Shown: positions 5,522 through 13,440 of the stretch, piece by piece
Layout: each line of letters begins with the position of its first letter
Numbering within the stretch: position 1 is the first letter of the stretch
Origin: Candidatus Moranbacteria bacterium CG23_combo_of_CG06-09_8_20_14_all_35_22
GTDB taxonomy: Bacteria; Patescibacteriota; Minisyncoccia; Moranbacterales; UBA2206
Length of the DNA: 26,755 nt
Reading direction: 5' to 3'
Assembly (NCBI GenBank): GCA_002772115.1
Contig: PCRW01000052.1
Location: 1 to 26,755 of the forward strand
Made by a program: the position numbers and the translations under genes
Notes under the pieces: model-generated
The model's database searches: none
Seen by the model: only the letters and a program-made list of their open reading frames with translations
Told to the model about the DNA's origin: nothing

Positions 5522-6019
5522 GAAATTGAAAAATATTATATAATTATTTTACGCAATTTAATTTTTAATTTTAAGTCTATGAAAAAAACAAAATTATTAG
5601 GAACACTAGCAATTATCCCAACAATATTACTTATATTGTGGATAGTAGTCTTCTCCATTTTCGGCACATTATTCGGAGTCGGTTCAGGTGTAAGCGTTGT
5701 CAATATGATGCCATTTTTAAGCATATCGATTTTTCAGTTAATAATTTTGATTTTTTCATTTTATTTTTCGCTAAAACTCTTGAGAGATCAGACACTTCCA
5801 ATCAAAGAAAATAATACTGTCGCCTACACATTTATTGCGATAGGTGTAATTTATTTTATCTACAACTTTGCGACTGTTTTGTATAACAATATCACGGATT
5901 TTAATCCTGGTGGCGAGATGCAACCAGTCTTATCTTAGCTTTTTTATGGGGATTGATTCTAGTGTCTTTCGGAATAGCTTTGCGAAAAAAAACGGAAAAA
6001 TAAAATTGCGTAAAATAAT
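5516..6019 (+). mobile_element. Cassette 6, terminal, attC missing
   Basis: ATTATTTTACGCAATTT at 5543-5559 is a perfect 17-bp inverted copy of 6003-6019, and pairing continues inward with one mismatch over about 23 positions. These bracket the 5579 gene exactly like the closing repeats of the other cassettes. No attC-like site follows: 29 bases after the repeat the mscL gene begins. The cassette therefore seems to be fixed in the chromosome after loss of its recombination site. Confidence 0.6.
5579..5938 (+). CDS. Small multi-pass membrane protein, last helix frameshifted
   Basis: The product is 119 aa with hydrophobic segments at about residues 6-34, 43-68 and 82-102 and short charged loops; no family is recognised. 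The annotated end (GGEMQPVLS) is abrupt. In another frame, from about 5917 to the stop at 6001-6003, the DNA encodes TSLILAFLWGLILVSFGIAL followed by RKKTEK, which is an obvious fourth helix with a basic cytoplasmic tail. A one-base indel near 5915-5923 would join them into a protein of about 140 aa. The first 70 residues resemble the 70-aa protein at 6783-6995 (KTK/KSK start, FSIFG, Gly/Ser turn, second helix), suggesting a shared family. It is the gene of the last cassette. It may be a recent pseudogene, a sequencing error or a recoded gene. Confidence 0.65.
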   Translation: MKKTKLLGTLAIIPTILLILWIVVFSIFGTLFGVGSGVSVVNMMPFLSISIFQLIILIFSFYFSLKLLRDQTLPIKENNTVAYTFIAIGVIYFIYNFATVLYNNITDFNPGGEMQPVLS

Positions 6020-6047
6020 AAAATCTTTCAACTTTTTAAATAAAAAT

Positions 6048-6434
6048 ATGTTCAAAGAATTTAAAGAATTTGCCGTTAGAGGAAATGTAATTGATATGGC
6101 GGTAGGGATAATTATTGGAGCCAGCTTTGGAAAAATTGTAAGCTCGTTAGTGTCAGATATAATTATGCCACCCATTGGAGTATTGCTTGGAGGAATTGAT
6201 TTTTCGAGTTTTGCGATCACTCTCAAAAAAGCTTCCGCAACAACGGAAGCGATAACCTTAAATTATGGGCTATTTATAAACACGCTACTTGATTTTATCA
6301 TTATAGCTTTTGCAATATTTATTGCTGTAAAGCAAATCAATAAGTTGAAAAAGAAAGAAGAAACAAAACCTGAAAAAACAGCTGAAGAAATATTACTCTT
6401 AAGAGAAATTAGAGATCAATTAAGTAAAAAATAA
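6048..6434 (+). CDS. mscL: Large-conductance mechanosensitive channel
   Basis: MscL opens under membrane tension to release solutes during osmotic downshock. The 128-aa product begins MFKEFKEFAVRGNVIDMAVG, the characteristic N-terminal helix and start of TM1, followed by IIIGASFGKIVSSLVSDIIMPPIG, which holds the pore-lining Gly/Ala residues. TM2 is LLDFIIIAFAIFIAVKQINKL, and a C-terminal charged helix ends EEILLLREIRDQLSKK, as in family members. Length is typical. The frame remains open 180 bases upstream to an ATG at 5868, but that extension overlaps the previous gene and has no MscL homology, so ATG 6048 is chosen. There is no Shine-Dalgarno. It is the first gene outside the cassette array and is followed closely by two small membrane-protein genes. 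Confidence 0.93.
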   Translation: MFKEFKEFAVRGNVIDMAVGIIIGASFGKIVSSLVSDIIMPPIGVLLGGIDFSSFAITLKKASATTEAITLNYGLFINTLLDFIIIAFAIFIAVKQINKLKKKEETKPEKTAEEILLLREIRDQLSKK

Positions 6435-6448
6435 TTTCTAAAAAATTT

Positions 6449-6778
6449 ATGATTCCGATTGAATTCTTGCGACAATTTCGTTTGGGCGATTATGCTATTT
6501 TTGATTTCGCGGTATCTTTTTTAGGAATTTATCTGCTCGCTCCCCTACTTTCAAAATTATTTTTGAAACTCAAACTTGATATTCCTAAACAAAATTGGTT
6601 ATATTTAACTTTGCCGATTGGCGTCACCACTCACCTACTTTTTGGAAAAATTACCCCCCTAACACGAGATTTTATCGATATTCAAAGTCATTATATAGTG
6701 AAAATAATTATTTTAGGTTTGCTATTTCTTGGGTTAAATGATATAAAGATAATAAGAAAAAATAATTCACTAAAATAA
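6449..6778 (+). CDS. Hypothetical small membrane protein, 109 aa
   Basis: No family is recognised. Three hydrophobic segments can be seen at about residues 17-40, 52-68 and 82-98, with an N-terminal amphipathic stretch (MIPIEFLRQFRLGDYAIFDF). The motif GVTTHLLFGKITPLTRDFID between helices 2 and 3 contains His, Asp and Lys residues that could be conserved. It starts 14 bases after mscL and ends 4 bases before the next gene, so the three are probably co-transcribed. No obvious ribosome-binding site is present. Confidence 0.6.
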   Translation: MIPIEFLRQFRLGDYAIFDFAVSFLGIYLLAPLLSKLFLKLKLDIPKQNWLYLTLPIGVTTHLLFGKITPLTRDFIDIQSHYIVKIIILGLLFLGLNDIKIIRKNNSLK

Positions 6779-6782
6779 TTTT

Positions 6783-6995
6783 ATGACTAAATCAAAAACT
6801 TATGGACTATTGATAATTTCTTTTGCAACAATTCTTATCATTCTCACAATCGCCTATACTGTTCTTTTTTCCATTTTCGGCTTGAAGTCCGGCGGTTCGA
6901 TTTTGCTAATCACTCCGTTAATATTATTTGCTACAATTTTAATTATTGGCTTTTGTTTTCTTTTGCGAATAGGCCTTAGCTATTGGAAAAAATAA
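6783..6995 (+). CDS. Hypothetical two-helix membrane protein, 70 aa
   Basis: Two hydrophobic helices (about residues 8-33 and 40-64) are joined by GLKSGGS, with a lysine-rich N-terminus (MTKSKTYG) and C-terminus (SYWKK). It resembles the N-terminal half of the cassette-6 protein at 5579 in layout and local sequence (FSIFG, Gly/Ser-rich turn), so the two may share ancestry. Function is unknown. The stop codon lies three bases from the end of the convergent murJ gene, with no terminator between them. Confidence 0.6.
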   Translation: MTKSKTYGLLIISFATILIILTIAYTVLFSIFGLKSGGSILLITPLILFATILIIGFCFLLRIGLSYWKK

Positions 6996-6998
6996 TTT

Positions 6999-8645
6999 CT
7001 ACATTCCACTTACTTCTCCAATATCTTCCGCTAAAATAATTTTCTCCTTTTTGAAAATCCGTCGAGTGATGGATTTTTTAAAAGTGAAATATTCCTCCAA
7101 TCCTGTCAAATGAGAAACTGTAAGAAAAACCAAAGCGCCTAAAATAGCCGAAACAGAAAGTTGAGAAAAAACTCCTAAGAAAGTATCTAAGTCGATAAAT
7201 TTCACCACTAAATATTTAGAAAACTGAATCACTGCTCCACTAAATAATGTTGCCAGAACTATTTTTCCAACCGAACTGATTATTTTTTTGTCATCTAAAT
7301 TTTCATATTTCAATCTTAAGAGAAAAAACAAAAGAAGCATTTGCACCAAACTAGACAGGGAAAAAGCCATGGCCAGACTTAATATTTTATATTTCCCAAT
7401 TAACAATATTACCGCCAAAATATTAACTGTTTCCGTGACAAGTGCTACATAGAATGGCGTTTTCGTATTATGCATCGCATAAAACGCCCGCGCCAAAAGC
7501 GGAACTAAACATTGGGCAAACAAACTCAAAGAAAAAATTCCCAAGCATTGAAAAGTAAGCACCGTATCTTCCCAATCAAATTGACCGCTTCCCAAAACTA
7601 CCCGCACAATCTGGGCGCGTAGTAGCAAAATAAAAGCACTTAACGGAATTATGAAAAAAAGAATTTGGCGGAAAGTTTCGGAAAAATTAGTTATAAAACC
7701 ATCTTTGTCTTTTTTGGAATGAAGCACTGAAAGAGTGGGGAAAACTGCAATAGCAAAAGAAACTCCAATGATCCCAAGAGGAACGGATTGCAAGTTTTGA
7801 GCAAAACTGAAAATCGCCAGTGATCCAGAAGCAAGGAAGGAAGCAAAAATTGTAATTACAAAAAGATTGATTTGATTTACCGCGATACCAAGCGTGCGCG
7901 GAATCATCAAGCGAAAAACTTTGCGCACTTCGATATTGGAAAAATGATTTCTGATTGACCAGCTATATCGAAAACCAAGTTGGCGAGAAGATGGATATTG
8001 AGTAAGTAAGTGCAAAAAAGCTCCCAACACCACTCCCCAAGCTAAGCCAATTGGCCCCCAAAATCGCACAAAAAATATAATGCCAAAAATTATTCCTAAA
8101 TTATAAAATATTGGGGCTAGAGAATAAATAAAAAATCTTTTGTAAGAAGTCAAAATTCCGCCAAAAATTCCACTGATGCCCAAAAATAACGGGCTAAGAA
8201 ACATTATTCGGGTAAAGAGCACCACTTTTTCCATTTTCTCCGGAGAAAAACCCGGAGTGATTATCTTCATAAGATACGGCGAGAAAATGCAAAAAATTAT
8301 TCCGCAAATAATGATAAGCCCGACCGCCAAATTCATAACTCCGTTGACCAGTTTCCATGCCTCTTTTTCTTTTTCATTGCTGATAAGCCCAGTAAAAATT
8401 GGAATAAAGGCCGCGCTAAGTGCGCCTAAAATCAACATATTATAAATTAAATCAGGAATACGGAAGGCTGCGTAATAAATATCAAGCGTATCGCCGGCAC
8501 CAAAAGTTGAAGCCAATAGACGGTCGCGAAAAAGCCCCAAAATTCGGCTCAAAAGCCCAGCAATAGTAATCAAAAAAGCCGCACTCATCACAGAGGAAGG
8601 CACATGAGAATTTAAAAAAGTATTCTTTATAATTTTACTAAACAT
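6999..8645 (-). CDS. murJ: MurJ/MviN family lipid flippase
   Basis: The 548-aa integral membrane protein has about 14 helices of the MOP (MurJ/Wzx) exporter superfamily, which moves undecaprenyl-linked sugar intermediates to the outer face of the cytoplasmic membrane. The family's N-terminal signature is clear: LITIAGLLSRILGLFRDRLL (about 26-45), then FGAGDTLDIYYAAFRIPDL (about 49-67) and GALSAAFIPIF. Internal motifs such as SGSLAIFSFAQNLQSVPLGI (about 273-292) are also typical. The gene lies two bases downstream of the DUF4012 gene and at the end of a glycosyltransferase operon, so besides lipid II it could carry the glycan made by this locus. The C-terminal tail of about 30 residues is charged and cytoplasmic. 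Length is slightly above the usual 500-520. Confidence 0.92.
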   Translation of the reverse strand: MFSKIIKNTFLNSHVPSSVMSAAFLITIAGLLSRILGLFRDRLLASTFGAGDTLDIYYAAFRIPDLIYNMLILGALSAAFIPIFTGLISNEKEKEAWKLVNGVMNLAVGLIIICGIIFCIFSPYLMKIITPGFSPEKMEKVVLFTRIMFLSPLFLGISGIFGGILTSYKRFFIYSLAPIFYNLGIIFGIIFFVRFWGPIGLAWGVVLGAFLHLLTQYPSSRQLGFRYSWSIRNHFSNIEVRKVFRLMIPRTLGIAVNQINLFVITIFASFLASGSLAIFSFAQNLQSVPLGIIGVSFAIAVFPTLSVLHSKKDKDGFITNFSETFRQILFFIIPLSAFILLLRAQIVRVVLGSGQFDWEDTVLTFQCLGIFSLSLFAQCLVPLLARAFYAMHNTKTPFYVALVTETVNILAVILLIGKYKILSLAMAFSLSSLVQMLLLFFLLRLKYENLDDKKIISSVGKIVLATLFSGAVIQFSKYLVVKFIDLDTFLGVFSQLSVSAILGALVFLTVSHLTGLEEYFTFKKSITRRIFKKEKIILAEDIGEVSGM

Positions 8646-8646
8646 A

Positions 8647-11079
8647 TTAATTTTTCAAAAAAGATAATCCGATAAATTTATCCGTAACTAAATCTGTTTC
8701 CATCTTAACCCTTGCTTGATTATCTGACAAATTTTCCGCTTTCAAAAAATTACTTTCGGGATATTGCCAAGAAATTTTATATAAGTCAGGATAATTTATT
8801 TTTGTAATAAACTCGCTTCCGTGACTGCCGGATTGTTTTTGAGCCAGCAAAGAATAAGCACCCGTTGATGACGGCATATTTAAATTAATTTTAAACGGCA
8901 AAACATAAACATATTTAAGTGTAACAGTTTCTTTCGGACTCACATAAACCCAATTGGCAAAAACAGTTTTTCCGCTATCCTCATAAATTCTCGTTCCACT
9001 TTTTTCGTCAATTTCCATAGAATCTTCTTCCATTTGGACTTGCGCGTCTCGCCTGAAACCCAAAGCGTTATAATCCAGCGGGGAAGAATTAAATTCCCTA
9101 GTTTGACCTTCTGCACTAATAAGACGCGCTCCTTTCGGCACATAAACCCGCAGATAATTGGCATTAACTTTATTCCACCATTCATAGGGAGAATCTCCAC
9201 CAGTATGTCTTCTAATAATCGTAACGGAGTCGATAATCGTTCCATCTTCTTGAATATCAGCTTCGTGATTTATCTTTTCCTCAATTACTCCATCAGTTTT
9301 ATAACCATTTATATTGGTATTGATTACACTTAAATAATCATTAGGCGTATCTAAAATTTCTCCCGACCAACCATTTTCAGACAAAACTTTTTCAATCTCC
9401 CAATTTTTTGAATAAATTAAAATTTGTTTTTGGTTGAGACTTGCCAAAAAAACATTGGCCGTTTTGGAAAAATCAGCAAAGTTTTGGGAATTAAAAACTT
9501 TGTCTAAAACTTTCGGCACCAAATCGGAAAGAATTTTTTTCGGCTGGTTCAATTCCTTGTCATAATCAATTTCCACTTCGTATTGAATTTTTTCAATAAA
9601 ATTATGCTCGTCCACTGTCACGCCATATTCCGGTATTTCAATCGGACCAGTAATTTCTAAAAGTTTTTGCATAACCGTTGGAGTCATAGTAATTATTCCA
9701 TCTACTGTCGGTCCGCCAGTTTTTTCATAAAAGAAAGAAGCCTTTTCCGCACTCACTGGAAAATCAGGAAACCAATTGCTGTCATGTAAGCTCCAAGCAG
9801 CGCTGATTTTTTGAATAGGTAGTGGTGGAACAACTTTTTCTCGCAATTGCCCGTCCGGATTGAAAATTCCATCAATGAAAAAATTTCGCACTCGACCATT
9901 AAAAATATCCAGCAGACCATAACTTCCAATGAATCCTCCCGTCGCTCGCATTTCTTGGTTGTTTTGAAATAAAAATAAATATTTTCGCGGGCCATTTCCT
10001 CCTAAAATATCTACCAGTATTCTTTCTTGATCAAGAAATTTTGCCAAAGCACTATTTAAGATCGGTAATTGACTTTTAGCCCGCATAAACTCACTACGAT
10101 TTTCTTTGGGAATATCATCCAATTTCACATCCACTAAAAAATCTTGCGCTTCTTCCAAAAGAACAGAAATTTCTTTCAATTTGGTTGAATTATTTTGAAA
10201 TAATTCCAAATAGGATACCGTTTCCCTGCCAGAACCTCCTTGCTTGATATTTTCGATATTTTTTAAAACTTCGGAAATTAATTTTCCAGCTTGAGAAATA
10301 TTTTCTCCCGCTTTTATAATATTGCTACCGGAAGAAATTTTCGATAGATATGGAATATATTTGGTAAAATTAGCCAGCGAGCCACCTAAGATACCCAAGT
10401 CATCGGAAACTTGGCTCAATTTTTCATTCGCCTGTTCAAATTTTATATAAGATTCGTCAAAGTTTCCTTTTTTTATAGCGTCTTTGGCCAAAACTAATTC
10501 CGCAATCGCTGATTCTCCTTTGACCATTCCCCCGTTTTTCATTTTAATGGCGCTGTTAGCACTGATAAAAAAGACGACCAAGAAAGTGCCGGCAAAAGCG
10601 AATTTTCCTAACCATAAAAAATTTCGCCCCAATATCCGACCAATTGGAATTTGAATTTTTGGCAAAAGCGAAATTGATTTTTTCGGCAAAATATTTTCCT
10701 CTTCTTCTTTGGAAAAATCTCCTTCTCCCCAACTGATAAATTCTACTGAAACATTGCGAACATTCTCCACATCTTGGGCATTAATAGGAATTCTTTTTTT
10801 CTTTTTGCGTAAAACTTCTTTTTCTTCTCTTAACATTTTGGCAAATCTTCTGGCTTCTTCCTCAAAAATACTCGGGCTTCTCAAGTCCTCCATTTTTTTT
10901 ATTTTTTTCGGCGGACAATAAGCGGAAAATTTATCCTCCTCCTCTTCTTTCTTTGAAATTTCTGCCACTCGAATAATTTTTTCTATTTTTTCCAAATCTA
11001 AATTGCCCACTTTATCAGTCGGCCGGACATCAAACATCTGTGGGAATATTTGTTTTTTTGAAAATTTATTATCCCCCAT
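8647..11079 (-). CDS. DUF4012 membrane-anchored protein
   Basis: This 810-aa protein is of the DUF4012 family common in CPR and some Gram-positive lineages. Residues 1-150 are a charged, Lys/Glu-rich cytoplasmic region. One transmembrane helix lies at about 154-175 (WLGKFAFAGTFLVVFFISA), so the remaining 630 residues are outside. A helical stretch (about 190-340) precedes the DUF4012 core, recognisable by YLFLFQNNQEMRATGGFIGS (about 368-387) and by SWNWFPDFP-like AWSLHDSNWFPDFPVSAEK and KTGGPTVDGIITMTP. The C-terminal part is beta-rich. The function is not established; the family is often placed with polysaccharide genes and resembles LytR-type attachment proteins in topology. It is tightly packed with murJ and follows three glycosyltransferases, so a role in exporting or attaching a surface glycan is likely. 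Confidence 0.85.
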   Translation of the reverse strand: MGDNKFSKKQIFPQMFDVRPTDKVGNLDLEKIEKIIRVAEISKKEEEEDKFSAYCPPKKIKKMEDLRSPSIFEEEARRFAKMLREEKEVLRKKKKRIPINAQDVENVRNVSVEFISWGEGDFSKEEEENILPKKSISLLPKIQIPIGRILGRNFLWLGKFAFAGTFLVVFFISANSAIKMKNGGMVKGESAIAELVLAKDAIKKGNFDESYIKFEQANEKLSQVSDDLGILGGSLANFTKYIPYLSKISSGSNIIKAGENISQAGKLISEVLKNIENIKQGGSGRETVSYLELFQNNSTKLKEISVLLEEAQDFLVDVKLDDIPKENRSEFMRAKSQLPILNSALAKFLDQERILVDILGGNGPRKYLFLFQNNQEMRATGGFIGSYGLLDIFNGRVRNFFIDGIFNPDGQLREKVVPPLPIQKISAAWSLHDSNWFPDFPVSAEKASFFYEKTGGPTVDGIITMTPTVMQKLLEITGPIEIPEYGVTVDEHNFIEKIQYEVEIDYDKELNQPKKILSDLVPKVLDKVFNSQNFADFSKTANVFLASLNQKQILIYSKNWEIEKVLSENGWSGEILDTPNDYLSVINTNINGYKTDGVIEEKINHEADIQEDGTIIDSVTIIRRHTGGDSPYEWWNKVNANYLRVYVPKGARLISAEGQTREFNSSPLDYNALGFRRDAQVQMEEDSMEIDEKSGTRIYEDSGKTVFANWVYVSPKETVTLKYVYVLPFKINLNMPSSTGAYSLLAQKQSGSHGSEFITKINYPDLYKISWQYPESNFLKAENLSDNQARVKMETDLVTDKFIGLSFLKN

Positions 11080-11133
11080 TTACCCTGTTAAATAAGATTT
11101 AAGCCTATCTTTTTATATGCTCAAATATTAATT

Positions 11134-12258
11134 TTAAATTTTAAAATACAATTTAATCGTTTCTTTGGCCATTTTTTTCCAGCTATAATGAGTTACTCTT
11201 TCATAACCTTTTTGAATTAATGTTTTTTGCAAATCTTCATTATTCAAAACCTTAATGACTGATCCAGCCATATCCGCTGTATTTTTTCCATCAAAATAAT
11301 AAGTACTATCGGATAAAATCTCTTTCATACACTCCTGATCGGAAGAAACAACTGGCACACCTTTTGACATCGCTTCCAATGGTGGCAAACCAAATCCTTC
11401 ATAAAGAGTCGGCCAAACGAATGCCGAAGAACTTCGAAAAACTGCATCCATTTCGTGATCTGATATATAATCAGTAAAAATTATGCCGGCTATTTTCTGC
11501 TTTATTGAAAAATTTTTAAGCCTTCTATAAAAATAATCCTCTTTGCCAACCAAAACTAAATTTAAATTTTTTTCCGCCTTTCTAATTTCCCTAAAAGACA
11601 AAATAAGCCTTTCTAAATTTTTATGCGGATAAGCGTTCCCCACATAAAGAATATACGGTTTAATTATACCATACCTAGCTAAAATTTCATCATACTTATA
11701 GTGTGGGGTAAATAAACAAAAATCTTCTGCCGATTCATAAGTCACCTTGATTTTTTCCGACTTGATTTTAGGATAAGTTTTCAAAATATCATTTTTTGTG
11801 AAATTGGAAACGGCAATTATTTTTTGCGCCCGATTGATCGCGGAACTTATTACAATTTTATAAGCAAAAAATTTGAGCCAATAAAAAGCCGGAGCCAAAG
11901 TTGAACTTTTAGTCGTCGGAAAATGAACCAGTATTAAATCATGAATAGTTACGATAAATTTTCTCTTATATAAAAGCGGTACATTAAAATGAGGAAAATG
12001 TGTCAAATCAAGTTTATATTTTTCAAGTAACCGTGGAAATTTTATCTGCTCGGCAAAAGTATACCAGCGATAATCCGCCAGCACCCGCTGAAAATTTTTA
12101 TTTTTCGGCTGATAATCTTCGAAATTTTCTTTTTTAAGAAAAATAAAATACTGATTGGAATTATCAACCTTTTCTAAATTTTCTATTAATTTTTGTGTAT
12201 AACGCCCCAATCCCTTGCCAATCGGCCCAAAAAACCGAGCGTCAATCCCAATCCTCAT
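11134..12258 (-). CDS. GT4 family glycosyltransferase (third of three)
   Basis: This 374-aa GT-B fold glycosyltransferase uses a nucleotide sugar and acts at the cytoplasmic membrane face. The N-terminal acceptor domain begins MRIGIDARFFGPIGKGLGRY with the Gly-rich loop; VTIHDLILVHFP (about 104-115) and KIIAVSNFTKNDIL are the usual linker motifs. The donor domain has YVGNAYPHKNLERLI (about 201-215) and the E-x7-E signature in YEGFGLPPLEAMSKGVPVVS. It is related to the adjacent gene at 12304 (about the same layout throughout), so the pair probably arose by duplication. The sugar specificity cannot be read from sequence. Confidence 0.9.
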   Translation of the reverse strand: MRIGIDARFFGPIGKGLGRYTQKLIENLEKVDNSNQYFIFLKKENFEDYQPKNKNFQRVLADYRWYTFAEQIKFPRLLEKYKLDLTHFPHFNVPLLYKRKFIVTIHDLILVHFPTTKSSTLAPAFYWLKFFAYKIVISSAINRAQKIIAVSNFTKNDILKTYPKIKSEKIKVTYESAEDFCLFTPHYKYDEILARYGIIKPYILYVGNAYPHKNLERLILSFREIRKAEKNLNLVLVGKEDYFYRRLKNFSIKQKIAGIIFTDYISDHEMDAVFRSSSAFVWPTLYEGFGLPPLEAMSKGVPVVSSDQECMKEILSDSTYYFDGKNTADMAGSVIKVLNNEDLQKTLIQKGYERVTHYSWKKMAKETIKLYFKI

Positions 12259-12303
12259 AATTTTAATTCTTCAATGACTTGAGTTCGTAAATTTATTATA
12301 CCA

Positions 12304-13440
12304 TTAAGCTTCCAAAACTTCCAAAGTTTCTTTGGCGGTTTTTTTCCAATCAAATTCTCTTGATCTCTCCAGCCCTTTTTTGATTAAATTTTCTTTTAAT
12401 TCCGGGTTTTCCAAAATTTCTTTCATTGCCAGAAAAATTTCATCCGGCTTATCTGGATCAATAAGTATCGCGCCTCCTCCAGATACTTCCGGCAAAGATG
12501 AATTATTCGAAGCGATGACCGGCACGCCACATCTCATTGCTTCCAAAGGCGGAAAACCAAAACCTTCAAAAAATGACGGGTAAACAAAAAGCGAGGCCAA
12601 ATTATACAAAAAAACCTTGTCCTCATCCGGCACGGAATTTATCACTTGAATTTTTTCCCTAAATGGAGATTTTTCAATTTCGCCATATATTTCCTCATTC
12701 ATCCAACCTTTTTCTCCAGCAATAACTAGCTTGTATTCTGCTCCCTGCGCTTGCAATAAATTGAAAGCTTTGATCAATCCGGCAATATTTTTTCGCGGTT
12801 CAATGGTACCAAAAAATAAAATAAATTTGTACGGCAGATTGAATTTTTCCTTGACTTCAATTAATTTTTTGTCATTTCGACTAATTATACAAAAATTATC
12901 CGGCACAGCGCTTGGAATCACAGTTATTTTTTCCGGATTTATTTTGTACAAATCAATCAGGTCATTTTTAGTTGATTGCGAAACTGCGATAATTTTATCC
13001 GCTCTGCGACAAATTTTTTTTGAATTTATAAAAATATGCCACCATTTTCTTTTTGGAGAAAAATATTCGCTATGGCGAAAAAATGACAAGTCATGAATTG
13101 TGATAACGGATTTTGTTTTTGCACTCACATTACCAAAAATAATATTGGGCGAAAAAACCGCATCAGATTCGCCAACTAAGCGGTCAATCCTTGGCCAGCC
13201 CAAATACCAAAACATCAGATTTAGCAGTTTATTTGGAAAATTAAATTTTTTTATTTTTACATTGGGATATTTTTCTAACCATCGAAAATCAGTTTTAATC
13301 TCTTTCCAAGAATTTAAAAAAAGAACATATTCGTTCTTTTTATCAATCAAAAAAATATGCGAAAGAAGCTGGCGAGTATATTCTTCCACTCCTGTCATTC
13401 TTCCCTCCATAAGACATCTGGCATCAATGCAAATTTTCAT
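12304..13440 (-). CDS. GT4 family glycosyltransferase (second of three)
   Basis: The 378-aa GT-B enzyme begins MKICIDARCLMEGRMTGVEE. VITIHDLSFFRH (about 112-123) and KIIAVSQSTKNDLI mark the middle. The donor-binding domain carries FFGTIEPRKNIAGLIKAF (about 208-225) and the E-x7-E motif within FEGFGFPPLEAMRCGVPVIA, followed by SSLPEVSGGGAILIDP. Its start overlaps the end of the upstream glycosyltransferase gene by 17 bases, so the two are translated from one mRNA and probably work in order. It likely adds a sugar to a lipid-linked acceptor begun by the sugar transferase upstream. Donor and acceptor are unknown. Confidence 0.9.
   Translation of the reverse strand: MKICIDARCLMEGRMTGVEEYTRQLLSHIFLIDKKNEYVLFLNSWKEIKTDFRWLEKYPNVKIKKFNFPNKLLNLMFWYLGWPRIDRLVGESDAVFSPNIIFGNVSAKTKSVITIHDLSFFRHSEYFSPKRKWWHIFINSKKICRRADKIIAVSQSTKNDLIDLYKINPEKITVIPSAVPDNFCIISRNDKKLIEVKEKFNLPYKFILFFGTIEPRKNIAGLIKAFNLLQAQGAEYKLVIAGEKGWMNEEIYGEIEKSPFREKIQVINSVPDEDKVFLYNLASLFVYPSFFEGFGFPPLEAMRCGVPVIASNNSSLPEVSGGGAILIDPDKPDEIFLAMKEILENPELKENLIKKGLERSREFDWKKTAKETLEVLEA

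Larger units (their letters stand above)
1..6019 (+). mobile_element. Integron-like gene-cassette array (left end outside window)
   Basis: Six attC-like sites (one partial, five complete) sit in the same orientation, and all full cassette genes between them are on the plus strand, each followed by a site. Cassette limits, taking the cut after the first base of the right box, are 124-858, 859-1472, 1473-2652, 2653-3390, 3391-5515 and 5516 to about 6019. Cargo is functionally unrelated from cassette to cassette, as in integrons. Sites of similar sequence from cassette to cassette are typical of sedentary chromosomal integrons. No tyrosine recombinase, attI site or cassette promoter is visible; by integron convention they would lie left of base 1. 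The integron assignment is inference from architecture. A different single-strand-based cassette system is possible, because three of the six right boxes depart from GTTRRRY. Confidence 0.75.

Noticed and set aside
5868..6047. 60-residue N-terminal extension of MscL
   Set aside because: It overlaps the preceding gene and its closing repeat, has no MscL similarity, and the internal ATG gives the exact family start.
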